From Hydrocarboniphaga effusa AP103 (lineage in GTDB: Bacteria; Pseudomonadota; Gammaproteobacteria; Nevskiales; Nevskiaceae): a DNA stretch of 64,000 nucleotides. A program made the position numbers and the translations under genes. The DNA lies in contig NZ_AKGD01000004.1 of assembly GCF_000271305.1 (NCBI RefSeq), positions 496,001-560,000 of the forward strand, written 5' to 3'. Below are positions 36,097-46,773 of the stretch, in pieces. The notes beneath the pieces are model-generated. The model was not told where the DNA came from. It ran no database searches and was given only the letters and a program-made list of their open reading frames with translations. Each line of letters begins with the position of its first letter. The first letter of the stretch is position 1.

Positions 36097-37449
36097 ATGC
36101 CGAGAGCCGCCTTGAACCGCCGACTCACCTGGACCCTTGCCTCGCTGGGCCTGTTGCTGGGACTCGCCATCGCGGGCTGCGCGAGCGAGCGCCCGTCCGT
36201 TCGTCCACCGCAGCTGACCATGGACCAGATCTCCGAGCTGTACATCAAACAGGCGCTCGCCCTCGGCGAGCACGATCCGAACCTCGTCGACGCCTACTAC
36301 GGCCCGAAGGACTGGCAGGCGCAGGCCAAGACCCGCAAGCGCACGCTGATCGAGATTCGCAACGTGCTCGTGCGGCTCTACCAGGACATCGACTCGGCCC
36401 CGACCGACACGAGTGTGCAGCCCGAACTCTGGAACCTGCGCCGCCGCCACCTGCGCAACCAGATCGCGGCACTGGAGGCTCGCACGCGCATGCTCGAAGG
36501 CTGGAAGCCTTCGTTCGACGACGAATCGCTCGCCCTCTACGACATCTCGGCCCCGTTCTACGGCCAGGAAGACTTCAAGCCGATGCTTGCCTCGCTCGAC
36601 CGGATGCTGCCGCGCGGCGGCGGCACGCTGACCGAGCGCTACAACCGCTATCTCGAACGCTTCACGGTGCCGCCCAACCGCGTCGAGGAAGTCATGCGCA
36701 TCGCCATCGGCGCGGCGCGCGAGCGCACCCTGCAGTATTTCCGCCTGCCCGAGGGCGAGCGCTTCGAACTCGCGCTCGTCAAGGACAAGCCCTGGAGCGC
36801 CTACAACTGGTACCAGGGCGACTTCGTCAGCCGCATCGAGATCAACACCGACCAGCCGCTGACCGTCGCGCGCGCCCTCGAACTCGCGGCGCACGAGGGC
36901 TACCCGGGGCATCACGTCTTCAACGTGCTGATCGAAGACCAGCTCGTGCGCGGCCGCGGCTGGAAGGAATTCACCCTCTATCCGCTGTTTTCGCCGCAGT
37001 CGTTCATCGCCGAGGGCACCGCCGACTACGGCATCGAGCTCGCGTTTCCGAGAGCCGCGCGCGTCGCCCTGATCAAGAAGCTCATGGCGGTCTCGGGCCT
37101 CAATCCGGGCGAAGCCGAGACTTACGACGCCGTCGTGCAGGCGACCAAGCTCTCCGGCGCCGCGACCGTCGAGGCCGCGCGTCGCTATCGCGACGGCCAG
37201 GCCGATGCGGCGCAGACGCTCGACTGGCTGCAGACGTACGGCCTCGCAACGCCCGAACGCGCGCAGCAACGCCTCGAGTTCTTCGATCGCTACGGGGCCT
37301 ACATCATCAATTACGCGTTCGGCGAGGCCGTGGTCGGCGGCTACGTGCAGCGCAGCGTGGGCGAGTCGGAGCCCGATTACGCGCGCTGGCGCGCGCTGTT
37401 CGACCTGCTGACGACGCCGCGCACCCCGCAGATGCTGATGGCGGAGTAG
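36097..37449 (+). CDS. DUF885 family lipoprotein, putative metallopeptidase
   Basis: A 450-residue protein with lipobox IAGC (C28), so probably lipid-anchored. The body is a helical DUF885 fold with the signature HEGYPGHH at 266-273, plus a downstream EGTADYG (about 311) that can supply a third metal ligand. Such proteins are thought to be zinc carboxypeptidase- or M32-like hydrolases, but few have been assayed. It is shorter than many DUF885 members. It is followed after 3 bp by an ECF-like sigma gene, implying cotranscription. Confidence 0.82.
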   Translation: MPRAALNRRLTWTLASLGLLLGLAIAGCASERPSVRPPQLTMDQISELYIKQALALGEHDPNLVDAYYGPKDWQAQAKTRKRTLIEIRNVLVRLYQDIDSAPTDTSVQPELWNLRRRHLRNQIAALEARTRMLEGWKPSFDDESLALYDISAPFYGQEDFKPMLASLDRMLPRGGGTLTERYNRYLERFTVPPNRVEEVMRIAIGAARERTLQYFRLPEGERFELALVKDKPWSAYNWYQGDFVSRIEINTDQPLTVARALELAAHEGYPGHHVFNVLIEDQLVRGRGWKEFTLYPLFSPQSFIAEGTADYGIELAFPRAARVALIKKLMAVSGLNPGEAETYDAVVQATKLSGAATVEAARRYRDGQADAAQTLDWLQTYGLATPERAQQRLEFFDRYGAYIINYAFGEAVVGGYVQRSVGESEPDYARWRALFDLLTTPRTPQMLMAE

Positions 37450-37452
37450 GTC

Positions 37453-37998
37453 GTGTTCGATTTCGGAGCGTCATGGGAGCGCGCCCGGGCCGGTGATGCC
37501 GAGGCCCGCGAGCTCGTCTACGGGCAGGTCTACACCGAGGCCCGGCGGCTCGCGCAGGCGCGCTGGTCGGTCGACGAGCTCATCACGCCCGAACAGAGCC
37601 GCGCGATCATCGACAAGGTCGGCGAGCGCGTCAGCGGCGAGCTCGCGCTCGAGGAGACGCTCGAGTTCATCGCCTACGCCGCCTCGGTCATGCGCGGCGT
37701 GATCTGCGATCTCAGCGAGACCCGCCGCAAGCTCAAGAAGCGCCGCGAATTCGGCGAGATGCGGCTGGCGACACCGCTGCTCGAAGTGGAGCCGGCGGCC
37801 GACGTCGAAGTGCTCGATCACCTGATCGATCAGCTGCAGGATCTCGATCCGCTCGCCCGCGCCATCGTCGAGATGCGGCTCTACGCCGACCTGTCCGTCG
37901 ACGAGATCGCCGTCGCCCTGCACCAGCAGCCCGAACCCGTCGAGCGGCGCTGGACCGAGGCCCGCACGCTGCTGCAGGACGCGCTCGGCGCGGGCTGA
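37453..37998 (+). CDS. ECF-like RNA polymerase sigma factor
   Basis: A 181-residue protein of the ECF-type sigma family seen in Planctomycetes and many Xanthomonadales (PF07638 type). Region 2 covers about 10-105 (ELVYGQVYTEARRLAQARW, FIAYAASVMRGVICDLSETRRKLKKR). Region 4 covers about 120-178 (LDPLARAIVEMRLYADLSVDEIAVAL). The -35 recognition helix reads QQPEPVERRWTEARTLL. The start is GTG at 37453. No anti-sigma factor or sensor kinase is adjacent, only the DUF885 lipoprotein upstream. Confidence 0.85.
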   Translation: MFDFGASWERARAGDAEARELVYGQVYTEARRLAQARWSVDELITPEQSRAIIDKVGERVSGELALEETLEFIAYAASVMRGVICDLSETRRKLKKRREFGEMRLATPLLEVEPAADVEVLDHLIDQLQDLDPLARAIVEMRLYADLSVDEIAVALHQQPEPVERRWTEARTLLQDALGAG

Positions 37999-38075
37999 TC
38001 CGCCTCGTTTCAGCGCAGGATCAGAAAGCTCGCGTGTCCGCGGCTTGTCCCATGGCAGGCAAGTGACTAAACTCA

Positions 38076-38101
38076 TACCGTACTGATTCGGTACTGATTC
38101 G
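38076..38101 (+). promoter_or_regulatory. Candidate SufR operator upstream of the suf operon
   Basis: Two exact tandem copies of GTACTGATTCG lie at 38080-38090 and 38091-38101, 27 bases before sufR. The same stretch contains an inverted repeat TACCG-N8-CGGTA (38076-38093), the sort of dyad an Rrf2 dimer could bind. Autoregulation is inferred, not shown. Confidence 0.5.
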
Positions 38102-38127
38102 CTTTCGTCCGCTTCGACTCGTCCACC

Positions 38128-38601
38128 ATGCTCAAGCTCGCCAAACTGACCGACTACGCCACGGTGCTGATGACCGTGCTGGCGGCCGATCCCGCGAGAT
38201 GGGCCAGTGCGCAGGAACTCGCCGACCGCTCGCACCTGTCGCTCGCCACCACCTCCAAGCTGCTCAAGCAGCTGGCCAAAGCCAGGCTCGTCGAGGCGGC
38301 ACGCGGCGCTCATGGCGGCTACCGGCTGTTGCGCCCGGCGACCCAGATCACCGTCGCCGACGTGGTCGACGCCATCGAAGGCCCGATCGCGGTGACCGAA
38401 TGCTCGATCCACGCGGGTGGCTGCAGCATCGAACGCAGCTGCGGCACGCGTGCGAACTGGCGCCTCATCAACACCGCCATCCGCGAAGCGCTCGAGGCAG
38501 TCACGCTCGCGCAGATGGCCGCTCCGCTGCGCCGCGGCGGCGTTGAGTCGCCGCTCACCTTTCACCCACGGTCCGCTTCCGCGCCACCTGCGCGGGAGTG
38601 A
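38128..38601 (+). CDS. sufR: Rrf2-family regulator of the suf operon (SufR)
   Basis: A 157-residue winged-helix regulator. LTDYATVLMTVLA and LSLATTSKLLKQLAKARLVEA form the DNA-binding domain, followed by the RGAHGGYRLLRP wing. Three cysteines, C92, C99 and C105 (TECSIHAGGCSIERSC), match the Fe-S ligand pattern of IscR-like proteins. It heads sufBCDS, so it most likely senses cluster status and represses or activates the operon. The C-terminal tail past residue 135 is Pro/Ala/Ser-rich and less conserved. Confidence 0.92.
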   Translation: MLKLAKLTDYATVLMTVLAADPARWASAQELADRSHLSLATTSKLLKQLAKARLVEAARGAHGGYRLLRPATQITVADVVDAIEGPIAVTECSIHAGGCSIERSCGTRANWRLINTAIREALEAVTLAQMAAPLRRGGVESPLTFHPRSASAPPARE

Positions 38602-38627
38602 AGCCCAGGCAGACACCGGCAACCCTC

Positions 38628-40100
<1,473 letters not shown>

Positions 40101-40206
40101 GCCGGGGGTTGTCGTCGATTGCCTTGAATGGCATCGACGCCGGCGAACGCCCGGATGGCCGGGCCGGGCACTGCGCCACGGACGGATTCAATAACGAGAT
40201 ATTTTT

Positions 40207-40962
40207 ATGACGACACCCATGCTGACCATCGACAACCTGCACGCGAGCACCAGCGGCAAGGACATTCTCAAGGGCCTGAGCCTGACCGTGAACCCCGGCG
40301 AGGTGCACGCCATCATGGGCCCGAACGGCGCCGGCAAGTCCACGCTCGGCCACGTGCTCGCCGGCCGCGAAGGCTACGAGTGCACGCAGGGTTCGGTGAC
40401 GTTCGATGGCAAGAACCTGCTCGAACTCGAAACCGAAGAGCGCGCCGCCGCCGGTATCTTCCTGGGCTTTCAGTACCCGGTCGAAATTCCGGGCGTGTCG
40501 AACATGTATTTCCTCAAGGCCGCGCTCAATGCACAGCGCAAGCATCGCGGCGAATCCGAAATCGAAGCCACCGATTTCCTCGCCTTCGTGCGCCAGCAGG
40601 CCAAGAAAGTGGGGCTCGAAACCTCGATGCTCCAGCGCGGCGTCAACGAAGGTTTCTCGGGCGGCGAAAAGAAGCGCAACGAAATTCTGCAGATGCTGGT
40701 GCTGCAGCCCAAGCTCATGGTGCTCGACGAAACCGACTCGGGCCTCGACATCGATGCGCTCAAGCTTGCGGCCGACGGCATCAACGCCATGCGCTCGCCC
40801 GAGCGCTCGGTGATTCTGGTCACGCACTATCAACGCCTGCTCGATTACGTGAAGCCCGATTTCGTGCACGTGCTCGCCAAGGGCCGCATCGTCAAATCCG
40901 GCGGCCCCGAATTCGCGCTCGAACTCGAAGAGCGCGGCTACGGCTGGCTGGAGGCCGCGTGA
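40207..40962 (+). CDS. sufC: Fe-S cluster assembly ATPase SufC
   Basis: A 251-residue ABC-type ATPase of the SufBC2D complex. Walker A GPNGAGKST at 39-47, the SufC-specific FLGFQYPVEIPGVS segment, signature FSGGEKKRNE, and Walker B LMVLDETDSGLDID with switch His in VTHYQRLL. It is cytosolic, not a transporter. The stop overlaps the sufD GTG start (GTGA). Confidence 0.97.
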   Translation: MTTPMLTIDNLHASTSGKDILKGLSLTVNPGEVHAIMGPNGAGKSTLGHVLAGREGYECTQGSVTFDGKNLLELETEERAAAGIFLGFQYPVEIPGVSNMYFLKAALNAQRKHRGESEIEATDFLAFVRQQAKKVGLETSMLQRGVNEGFSGGEKKRNEILQMLVLQPKLMVLDETDSGLDIDALKLAADGINAMRSPERSVILVTHYQRLLDYVKPDFVHVLAKGRIVKSGGPEFALELEERGYGWLEAA

Positions 40963-42155
40963 GCGCAGCTACGATCACGTACGCACAAGCCTTCGAACGC
41001 CTGCCGGCCGACCTGCGCGAAGCCCGCCGCGAAGCCTGGCAGCGCTTCGAGCAGCTGGGTTTTCCGACGCGCAAGCAGGAAGACTGGAAGTACACCGATC
41101 TGTCGGCGCTGAACGCCGCGAACTACGCGCTCGAAGCGAGCACCTCGTTCGATGCGGCCTCGCCCTCGCCCGCTCTGAGCGGCTGGGACGCGCTGCGTTT
41201 CATCAACGGCCGTCGCGAGAACGGCGAAGCCGCTCCGCCGAGCGCCAAGCTCATCGACGACAGCGTCAGCGCGCTCAATGCGGCGCTCGTGCGCGACGGA
41301 CTCGATCTGCGCATCGGCCGCAATCAGCAAAGCAAGCCGCTGTTGCTGACGCTCGCCAGCGGCAGCGCCGGCATGAGCCATCTTCGCCATCGCCTGCATC
41401 TCGAGAGCGGAGCCGAAGCCACCGTGCTGCTCGATCTGCGCAGCGACGGCAGCGAATCGCTGTCGACTTCGGTGTTCGAGATCGAACTCGAGGCCAACAG
41501 CAAGCTGCGCCTGCTGCGCATTCAAGACCTCGGCGACAAGAACACCGACCTCACGCGCACCGAAGTGCACGTGCAGCGCGACGCGCACTTCGACTACGTC
41601 GGCCTCGATCTCGGCGGCGCGCTCGTGCGTCACGATCTCAACGTGTTCCTCGATGGTCCGGGCGCCGCGACCAACGTGCATGGTGTATTCGCGCCGGGCG
41701 GGCGCTCGCATTTCGACACGCATACGCGCATCCATCACGTCGCCCCGCACACGACGAGCCGCGAGATTTTTCGCGGCCTGGTGCGCGACAAGGCGAACGC
41801 GGTCTTCAACGGCAAGATCGTCGTCCACAAGGACGCGCAGAAGACCGATTCGGAGCAGAACGTCGCGACCCTGCTGCTCGCACCGGGCGCGCAGATCAAC
41901 GCCAAGCCCGAGCTCGAAATCTACGCCGACGACGTCAAGTGCGCGCACGGCGCGACCTGCGGCCAGCTCGACGAAATGGCGGTTTATTACCTGCGCTCGC
42001 GCGGCCTCGATGTCGAGACCGCACGCAACGTGCTGCTCTATACCTTCGCGCACACCGTGCTCTCTCAAGTGAGCGACGAGCAGGCGCGCAATGAAATGCA
42101 GCGCCGCCTGCTGAGCCGCCTGCCCGGTGCGCGATCGCTGGAAGATCTCGCATGA
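40959..42155 (+). CDS. sufD: Fe-S cluster assembly protein SufD
   Basis: A 398-residue partner of SufB and SufC. QEDWKYTDLSALN near residue 40 and the parallel beta-helix core are typical; the C-terminus has CAHGATCGQLDEMAVYYLRSRGLD followed by an FAHTVL helix. The start is GTG at 40959 overlapping the sufC stop; there is no ATG nearby that keeps the conserved N-terminus, and the long in-frame upstream extension lies within sufC. It overlaps sufS by ATGA. Confidence 0.95.
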   Translation: MSAATITYAQAFERLPADLREARREAWQRFEQLGFPTRKQEDWKYTDLSALNAANYALEASTSFDAASPSPALSGWDALRFINGRRENGEAAPPSAKLIDDSVSALNAALVRDGLDLRIGRNQQSKPLLLTLASGSAGMSHLRHRLHLESGAEATVLLDLRSDGSESLSTSVFEIELEANSKLRLLRIQDLGDKNTDLTRTEVHVQRDAHFDYVGLDLGGALVRHDLNVFLDGPGAATNVHGVFAPGGRSHFDTHTRIHHVAPHTTSREIFRGLVRDKANAVFNGKIVVHKDAQKTDSEQNVATLLLAPGAQINAKPELEIYADDVKCAHGATCGQLDEMAVYYLRSRGLDVETARNVLLYTFAHTVLSQVSDEQARNEMQRRLLSRLPGARSLEDLA

Positions 42156-43372
42156 GCTCAAGCGATCTTCGATTGGACCTCGCCGCGATCCGCGCCCAGT
42201 TTCCGATTCTGTCCGAGAGCATCCACGGCAAGCGCCTGGCCTATCTCGACAATGCGGCAACGGTGCAGAAGCCCGAAGCCGTGCTGCAGAAGCTCGACGG
42301 CTACTACCGCCATTCCAATGCCAACGTGCATCGCGCGGTGCACGAGCTCGCGGCGCGCGCGACCAATGCCTACGAAGGCGCGCGTGATCGCATCGCGCAG
42401 TTCTTCAACACGCATCGCGACCAGATCGTGTTCACGCGCGGCACCTCGGAATCGATCAACCTCGTCGCGCGCAGCTGGCTGCAGCCGCGCGTGCAGCCCG
42501 GCGACGAAGTACTCGTCACCGGCATGGAGCACCACTCCAACATCGTGCCCTGGCAACTCGCGGGCGCCAAGACGGTCGCCGCTCCGGTGCTCGACGACGG
42601 CAGCCTCGATTTCGACGGCTGGCTCGCCCGGCTCAACGAGCGCACGCGCCTGGTCGCGGTGGCCTACGTTTCGAACACGCTCGGCACCGTGAACCCGGTC
42701 GAGAAGATGATCGAGGCCGCGCACGCGCGCGGCATTCCGGTGCTCATCGACGGCGCCCAGGCGATCGCGCACCAGCGCGTCGATCTCGCCGCGCTCGATG
42801 CCGATTTCTTCGCCTGCTCCTCGCACAAGGCCTATGGCCCGACCGGCTTCGGCGTGCTCTGGGCCAGGGCCGAGCACTACGAGGCGATGGTGCCCTGGCA
42901 GGGCGGCGGCGACATGATCCGCACGGTGGCCTTCGAAGGCAGCACCTGGAACGACGTGCCGTACAAGTTCGAGGCCGGCACGCCCGACATGGCCGGAGCC
43001 ATCGGCTTCGCCGCCGCGCTCGACTGGATCGACAGCGTCGGCATCGACGCGATTGCCGCTCAGGAACACGAGTTGCTCCTGTACGGAACCGAGCTGCTGC
43101 TAAGCATCGATGGCGTACGCCTGATCGGCACCGCGCCCGGCAAGGCCGGCATCCTGTCCTTCGTGATCGACGGCGCGCACCCTCACGACATCGGCTCGAT
43201 TCTCGACCAGGACGGCGTCGCCGTGCGCACCGGGCACCACTGCACGATGCCGCTGATGGAAAGATTTCGGGTTCCGGCTACAGTTCGGGCGTCGCTTGCC
43301 GTTTATAACGGGAAGGACGATCTCGATCAGCTCGCTTCGGGGCTTGGCCGGGCTAAACGACTGCTTTTGTAA
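42152..43372 (+). CDS. sufS: Cysteine desulfurase SufS
   Basis: PLP enzyme that supplies persulfide sulfur to SufBC2D. The 406-residue group II desulfurase has YLDNAATVQKP, the PLP lysine K226 in CSSHKAYGPTG, ID-GAQ (200-203) and the active-site C364 in RTGHHCTMP. The start overlaps the sufD stop by ATGA. Group II enzymes normally work with SufE or SufU; neither follows here, the next gene being an unrelated GGDEF-EAL protein. Confidence 0.96.
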   Translation: MSSSDLRLDLAAIRAQFPILSESIHGKRLAYLDNAATVQKPEAVLQKLDGYYRHSNANVHRAVHELAARATNAYEGARDRIAQFFNTHRDQIVFTRGTSESINLVARSWLQPRVQPGDEVLVTGMEHHSNIVPWQLAGAKTVAAPVLDDGSLDFDGWLARLNERTRLVAVAYVSNTLGTVNPVEKMIEAAHARGIPVLIDGAQAIAHQRVDLAALDADFFACSSHKAYGPTGFGVLWARAEHYEAMVPWQGGGDMIRTVAFEGSTWNDVPYKFEAGTPDMAGAIGFAAALDWIDSVGIDAIAAQEHELLLYGTELLLSIDGVRLIGTAPGKAGILSFVIDGAHPHDIGSILDQDGVAVRTGHHCTMPLMERFRVPATVRASLAVYNGKDDLDQLASGLGRAKRLLL

Positions 43373-43450
43373 GCTTTACCAGCCGTTAGGCAAAAAAACG
43401 ATTGTGCTGTGTAATGATGTCCACAACCAGGTTGTAGACCACCAGCTGCA

Positions 43451-46400
43451 ATGAGCCGATCGCGACCCAGCACCGCAGCGATGCAGACCAATGCTCAGTC
43501 TCGGGCGTTGTCATGGCGTCAGAGCTTGCAGTTCAAGCTCGGTCTTGCACTGGGCCTGATCACGCTTGCGCTCGCCGGCCTCGCGTACTGGGCTGCGGAC
43601 GAGCTCGTCCGCAGCAACCTCGTCGACGACCGCTACGCCTACGACAGTGAAAGCGCACTCCGCCTGGCCGAAAAGCTCGGCGCCGACACGCGCGACGTGC
43701 AAAGGCTCGCGAGCACGATCGCGCTGCTCGCCTTGCAGTCGTCCGGACCCTCGCGCACGACGGCGATGGCGTCGATCCCAAGCCTCATCGAGCACAGCCG
43801 AGCGGACAGCCTGATCGTCTCGGCTGGCGTCTGGCCCTTGCCCAAAACCCTCGATCCGCTCGCCGAACGCGCAAGTGAGTTCTGGCTGCGCGATGCCTCG
43901 GGCGCATTCCGGGCCCGAGGCGACTACAACGATCCGGCCGCGATCAGTTATCTGCAGGAAAGCTGGTTCACGCCGGCACGATACCTGCCGGCCGACACCT
44001 GTTTCTGGACGCCGGCGCATCGCGAGGCCCTGTCCAAGCAGGAGGTGGTCTCCTGTACCCTGGCGATGCGGGACGGCCGTGGCTTCGTCGGCGCCGTCAC
44101 CGTCAACCTGTCGACCATCCGGCTCAACGAGCTGTTCGCGCGCTATTCTCAGGGCGGCAAGGGCTACAGCCTGCTGATCGGCCGCGACAACCGCCTGCTC
44201 GGCATTTCCGACGCGGCCGCGCTGGCCTTCGGTGCTCAGCCGCCGACCAACCTCGTCGAACTCGCGCAGAAGCTGCCCGCCTTCAATCCGCTGGCCCTGT
44301 TCATGCACCAGCAGAACGAAGCCTTCATTTCGGCCGCCGTGCAGTCTTCGCTCTACAACGCGGCGACGGTCTCCGCACTCAAGGACGCAAGCCGCGAAAT
44401 GTCGCGGACCGAAGCCGAAGCCTCGCTCGCCGCGATCTGGAACGGCATGTCCAACAGCCAGCAGCAAGCCGTGGCCAGTCAGCAGCTCCAGTTCGACAGC
44501 GACGCGGTGCTCGGCGAACCCTCGTTCGCCAACATCATCGGCCTGCCCGGCACGCACTGGCGACTCGCACGCGTGGTGTCGACGCGCGACGGCCTGGCCG
44601 GTGTCGATTACCTGTTCTCGCGCACGCTGATGGTCATCGGAATCGGTCTGGCGCTCTCGATCCTGCTGATCTACGCGGGAGTGAACTGGCTGGTGCTGCG
44701 CCCGCTGCGGCGCATGACCGGCGAGCTCGCGCACGCCGAATCGGCCGAAGACGCGCTGCACCTGCAATTCAACGAAAACGCCGACAACGAGATCGGCGTG
44801 CTCTCGCACTGGCACAACGAGCGCGTGCGCCAGCTGCGCGAGCTGATGGAGCGCACGATCGCGACCAACTCGCAGCTGGTGGTCGAGTCCGACGAGCGCC
44901 GGACCGCGCAGGAGGCGCTGGTCAAGGCGCAGGAGCGCGCCACACTCGCGCTGCAGGCGGTCGCCGACGGCGTGATCATGACCAACGAGCGGGCCATCGT
45001 CGAAGAAGTGAACCCGATGGCCGAACAGCTCTCGGGCCTGGGCCATCGCGCGGCCCGCGGACGCTCGTTCGCCGACGTCTTCCGGGCACGCAGCTGCGAT
45101 CCGGAGTCTGGGCAGTCGACACCGCTCGCCAACCTGGCCGAACTCTCGATCAGCCGCGGCGCCCGGCTCGAATACACCAGCGGCGTGTTCCTGCAGCGCG
45201 ATGCGCTGCCTGACGCCGAGGTCTACGTATCGGTCACCCCGATCCGCACGCGCCTGAATCGGGTGATCGGGGCCATCGTCGTGTTTCGCGAAATCTCGGG
45301 CGCCATCACGGTCGGGGGCGAAAAGCCGCAGCCGGAACAACAAACGCGCGACGTCGTCACCGGCCTGCCGAATCGCGTCGCCTGCGATCGCGCCCTGCGC
45401 CTGTTGCTCGACAGCCAGCGCGCCCATCCGCGGCCGAGCGTGGTGCTGTCGCTCGACGTGGATCACCTCAAGCGCATCAACGACATCGCGGGCCAGCAGG
45501 CCGGCGACGAAGTGCTCGCACGGCTCGGCGAGTCGCTCGCCTCCAAGGTCGGCAACGCCGGCGAAGTGTTCCGCATGGGCGCGGACCAGTTCGTCGTGCT
45601 GCTGACCAACTTCGAGCCCGAGCGGGCCCGCATCTTCGCCGAGGCCTTGCGCGAGCTCGTCGCCAACACGCGCATCTATTGGGAATCGCAGCCGCTGTCG
45701 GTGACCGTGAGCATCGGCATGACGCCGATCACCGACGACATGCAGTCGCCGGTCGACGTGCTCGCACGCGCCGAGGACGCCTGCGCCGCCGCCAAGCGCG
45801 CCGGTCGCAACGCGGTGAAGCCCTACGATGCGAGCCTCGATCGCGCCGAAACCAGCATCGACGATTCGATCTGGGTACGTCGCATTCGCGCCGGACTCGA
45901 ACAAAGCCTGTTCCACCTGACCACGCAGTGGATCATGCCGGCGCAGGCGCATCAGTCCGAAGGCCACGTCTACGAGATCCTGCTCGCACTCGAGGACGAG
46001 GAAGGCTTCTGGGCCTCGCACGGCGCCTTCATGCCGGTGGCCGAGCGCCATCACCTGGTCGCCGAAATGGACCGCTGGGTGCTGCGCTCCACGCTCGACC
46101 ACCTGTCGCGCTATCCGGACACGCTCGAACGCCTGGCCTTCTGCGCGATCCAGCTGTCCGGCAGCACGCTGGCCGATCATTCGCTGATCGAGTTCCTGGC
46201 CGACCAGCTGCAGCTGCATCCGGACGTGCCGGCGCGCAAGCTCTGCCTCGAAGTGCACGAGAACGTGCTGTCGGAGTTCCCGAACCAGGCACAGACCTTC
46301 TGCGAGGCCATGCGCACGCTGGGTGTTCGCGTCGCGGTCGACCAGTTCTCGGGCCGCAGCTCGTCCGATGTCGCACTGATCCGGCGCCTGCACCTCGATT

Positions 46401-46630
46401 TCGTGAAGATCGATGCGCTGCAGTTCCGCAGCCTGTCGACCGACCCGGTCGAGCAGATGCTCGCCGAATCGGTGATCCGGCTGTCGCGCGCCCTGCGCAA
46501 ACGCGTGGTGGTCGGCAACATCGCCGATGCCGGCGCGCTCGAAGCCTGGCGACGCCTCGGTGCGGACTATCTGCAAGGCGCCACGGTGGCGAAGCCCTCG
46601 CCGGTGGTGTTCTATGCGCCGGGCGGCTGA
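43451..46630 (+). CDS. Membrane GGDEF-EAL protein with degenerate catalytic motifs
   Basis: A 1059-residue protein: membrane segment at about 31-48, a periplasmic sensor region to about 390 (dCache-like in size), membrane segment about 393-416, HAMP, a PAS-like region (about 495-600), GGDEF-like (635-795) and EAL-like (810-1059) domains. The GGDEF signature is GADQF (710-714). In the EAL part the opening motif is EIL (842-844), the NLS segment is QLS, DDFG is DQFS (964-967) and the AEGVE loop reads GNIAD. Loss of both activities is likely, so a c-di-GMP receptor or regulator role is inferred. Start 43451 or 43481. Confidence 0.88.
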   Translation: MSRSRPSTAAMQTNAQSRALSWRQSLQFKLGLALGLITLALAGLAYWAADELVRSNLVDDRYAYDSESALRLAEKLGADTRDVQRLASTIALLALQSSGPSRTTAMASIPSLIEHSRADSLIVSAGVWPLPKTLDPLAERASEFWLRDASGAFRARGDYNDPAAISYLQESWFTPARYLPADTCFWTPAHREALSKQEVVSCTLAMRDGRGFVGAVTVNLSTIRLNELFARYSQGGKGYSLLIGRDNRLLGISDAAALAFGAQPPTNLVELAQKLPAFNPLALFMHQQNEAFISAAVQSSLYNAATVSALKDASREMSRTEAEASLAAIWNGMSNSQQQAVASQQLQFDSDAVLGEPSFANIIGLPGTHWRLARVVSTRDGLAGVDYLFSRTLMVIGIGLALSILLIYAGVNWLVLRPLRRMTGELAHAESAEDALHLQFNENADNEIGVLSHWHNERVRQLRELMERTIATNSQLVVESDERRTAQEALVKAQERATLALQAVADGVIMTNERAIVEEVNPMAEQLSGLGHRAARGRSFADVFRARSCDPESGQSTPLANLAELSISRGARLEYTSGVFLQRDALPDAEVYVSVTPIRTRLNRVIGAIVVFREISGAITVGGEKPQPEQQTRDVVTGLPNRVACDRALRLLLDSQRAHPRPSVVLSLDVDHLKRINDIAGQQAGDEVLARLGESLASKVGNAGEVFRMGADQFVVLLTNFEPERARIFAEALRELVANTRIYWESQPLSVTVSIGMTPITDDMQSPVDVLARAEDACAAAKRAGRNAVKPYDASLDRAETSIDDSIWVRRIRAGLEQSLFHLTTQWIMPAQAHQSEGHVYEILLALEDEEGFWASHGAFMPVAERHHLVAEMDRWVLRSTLDHLSRYPDTLERLAFCAIQLSGSTLADHSLIEFLADQLQLHPDVPARKLCLEVHENVLSEFPNQAQTFCEAMRTLGVRVAVDQFSGRSSSDVALIRRLHLDFVKIDALQFRSLSTDPVEQMLAESVIRLSRALRKRVVVGNIADAGALEAWRRLGADYLQGATVAKPSPVVFYAPGG

Positions 46631-46771
46631 AGCATTGCCCAGGGGCTACTGCGCTCGCCAGATCGCGTCAGGACGGAGCGCAGGAACCGGAGCGTACCTA
46701 GACGTACGTGAGGATTCCGAGCACCGCCCTGACGCGATCTGACTTCGCTCGCTACGCCCCTGGGCAATGCT
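46631..46771 (+). repeat. Nested palindromic repeat, copy 2
   Basis: Outer arms 46631-46646 and 46756-46771 pair perfectly over 16 bp; inner arms 46660-46672 and 46728-46740 pair perfectly over 13 bp; the core between them (46675-46728) matches copy 1 at 7270-7322. It fills the gap between the stop codons of the GGDEF-EAL gene and recJ with almost no spare base. Confidence 0.88.
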
Positions 46772-46773
46772 TG

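Noticed and set aside
43511..46576. A 1021-residue open frame antisense to the GGDEF-EAL gene, and similar long antisense frames at 30347-33049 and 33136-35631
   Set aside because: They lie exactly opposite well-identified genes, have no recognisable domains and are rich in Arg, Ala, Val, Asp and His, the usual shadow pattern in high-GC coding DNA.
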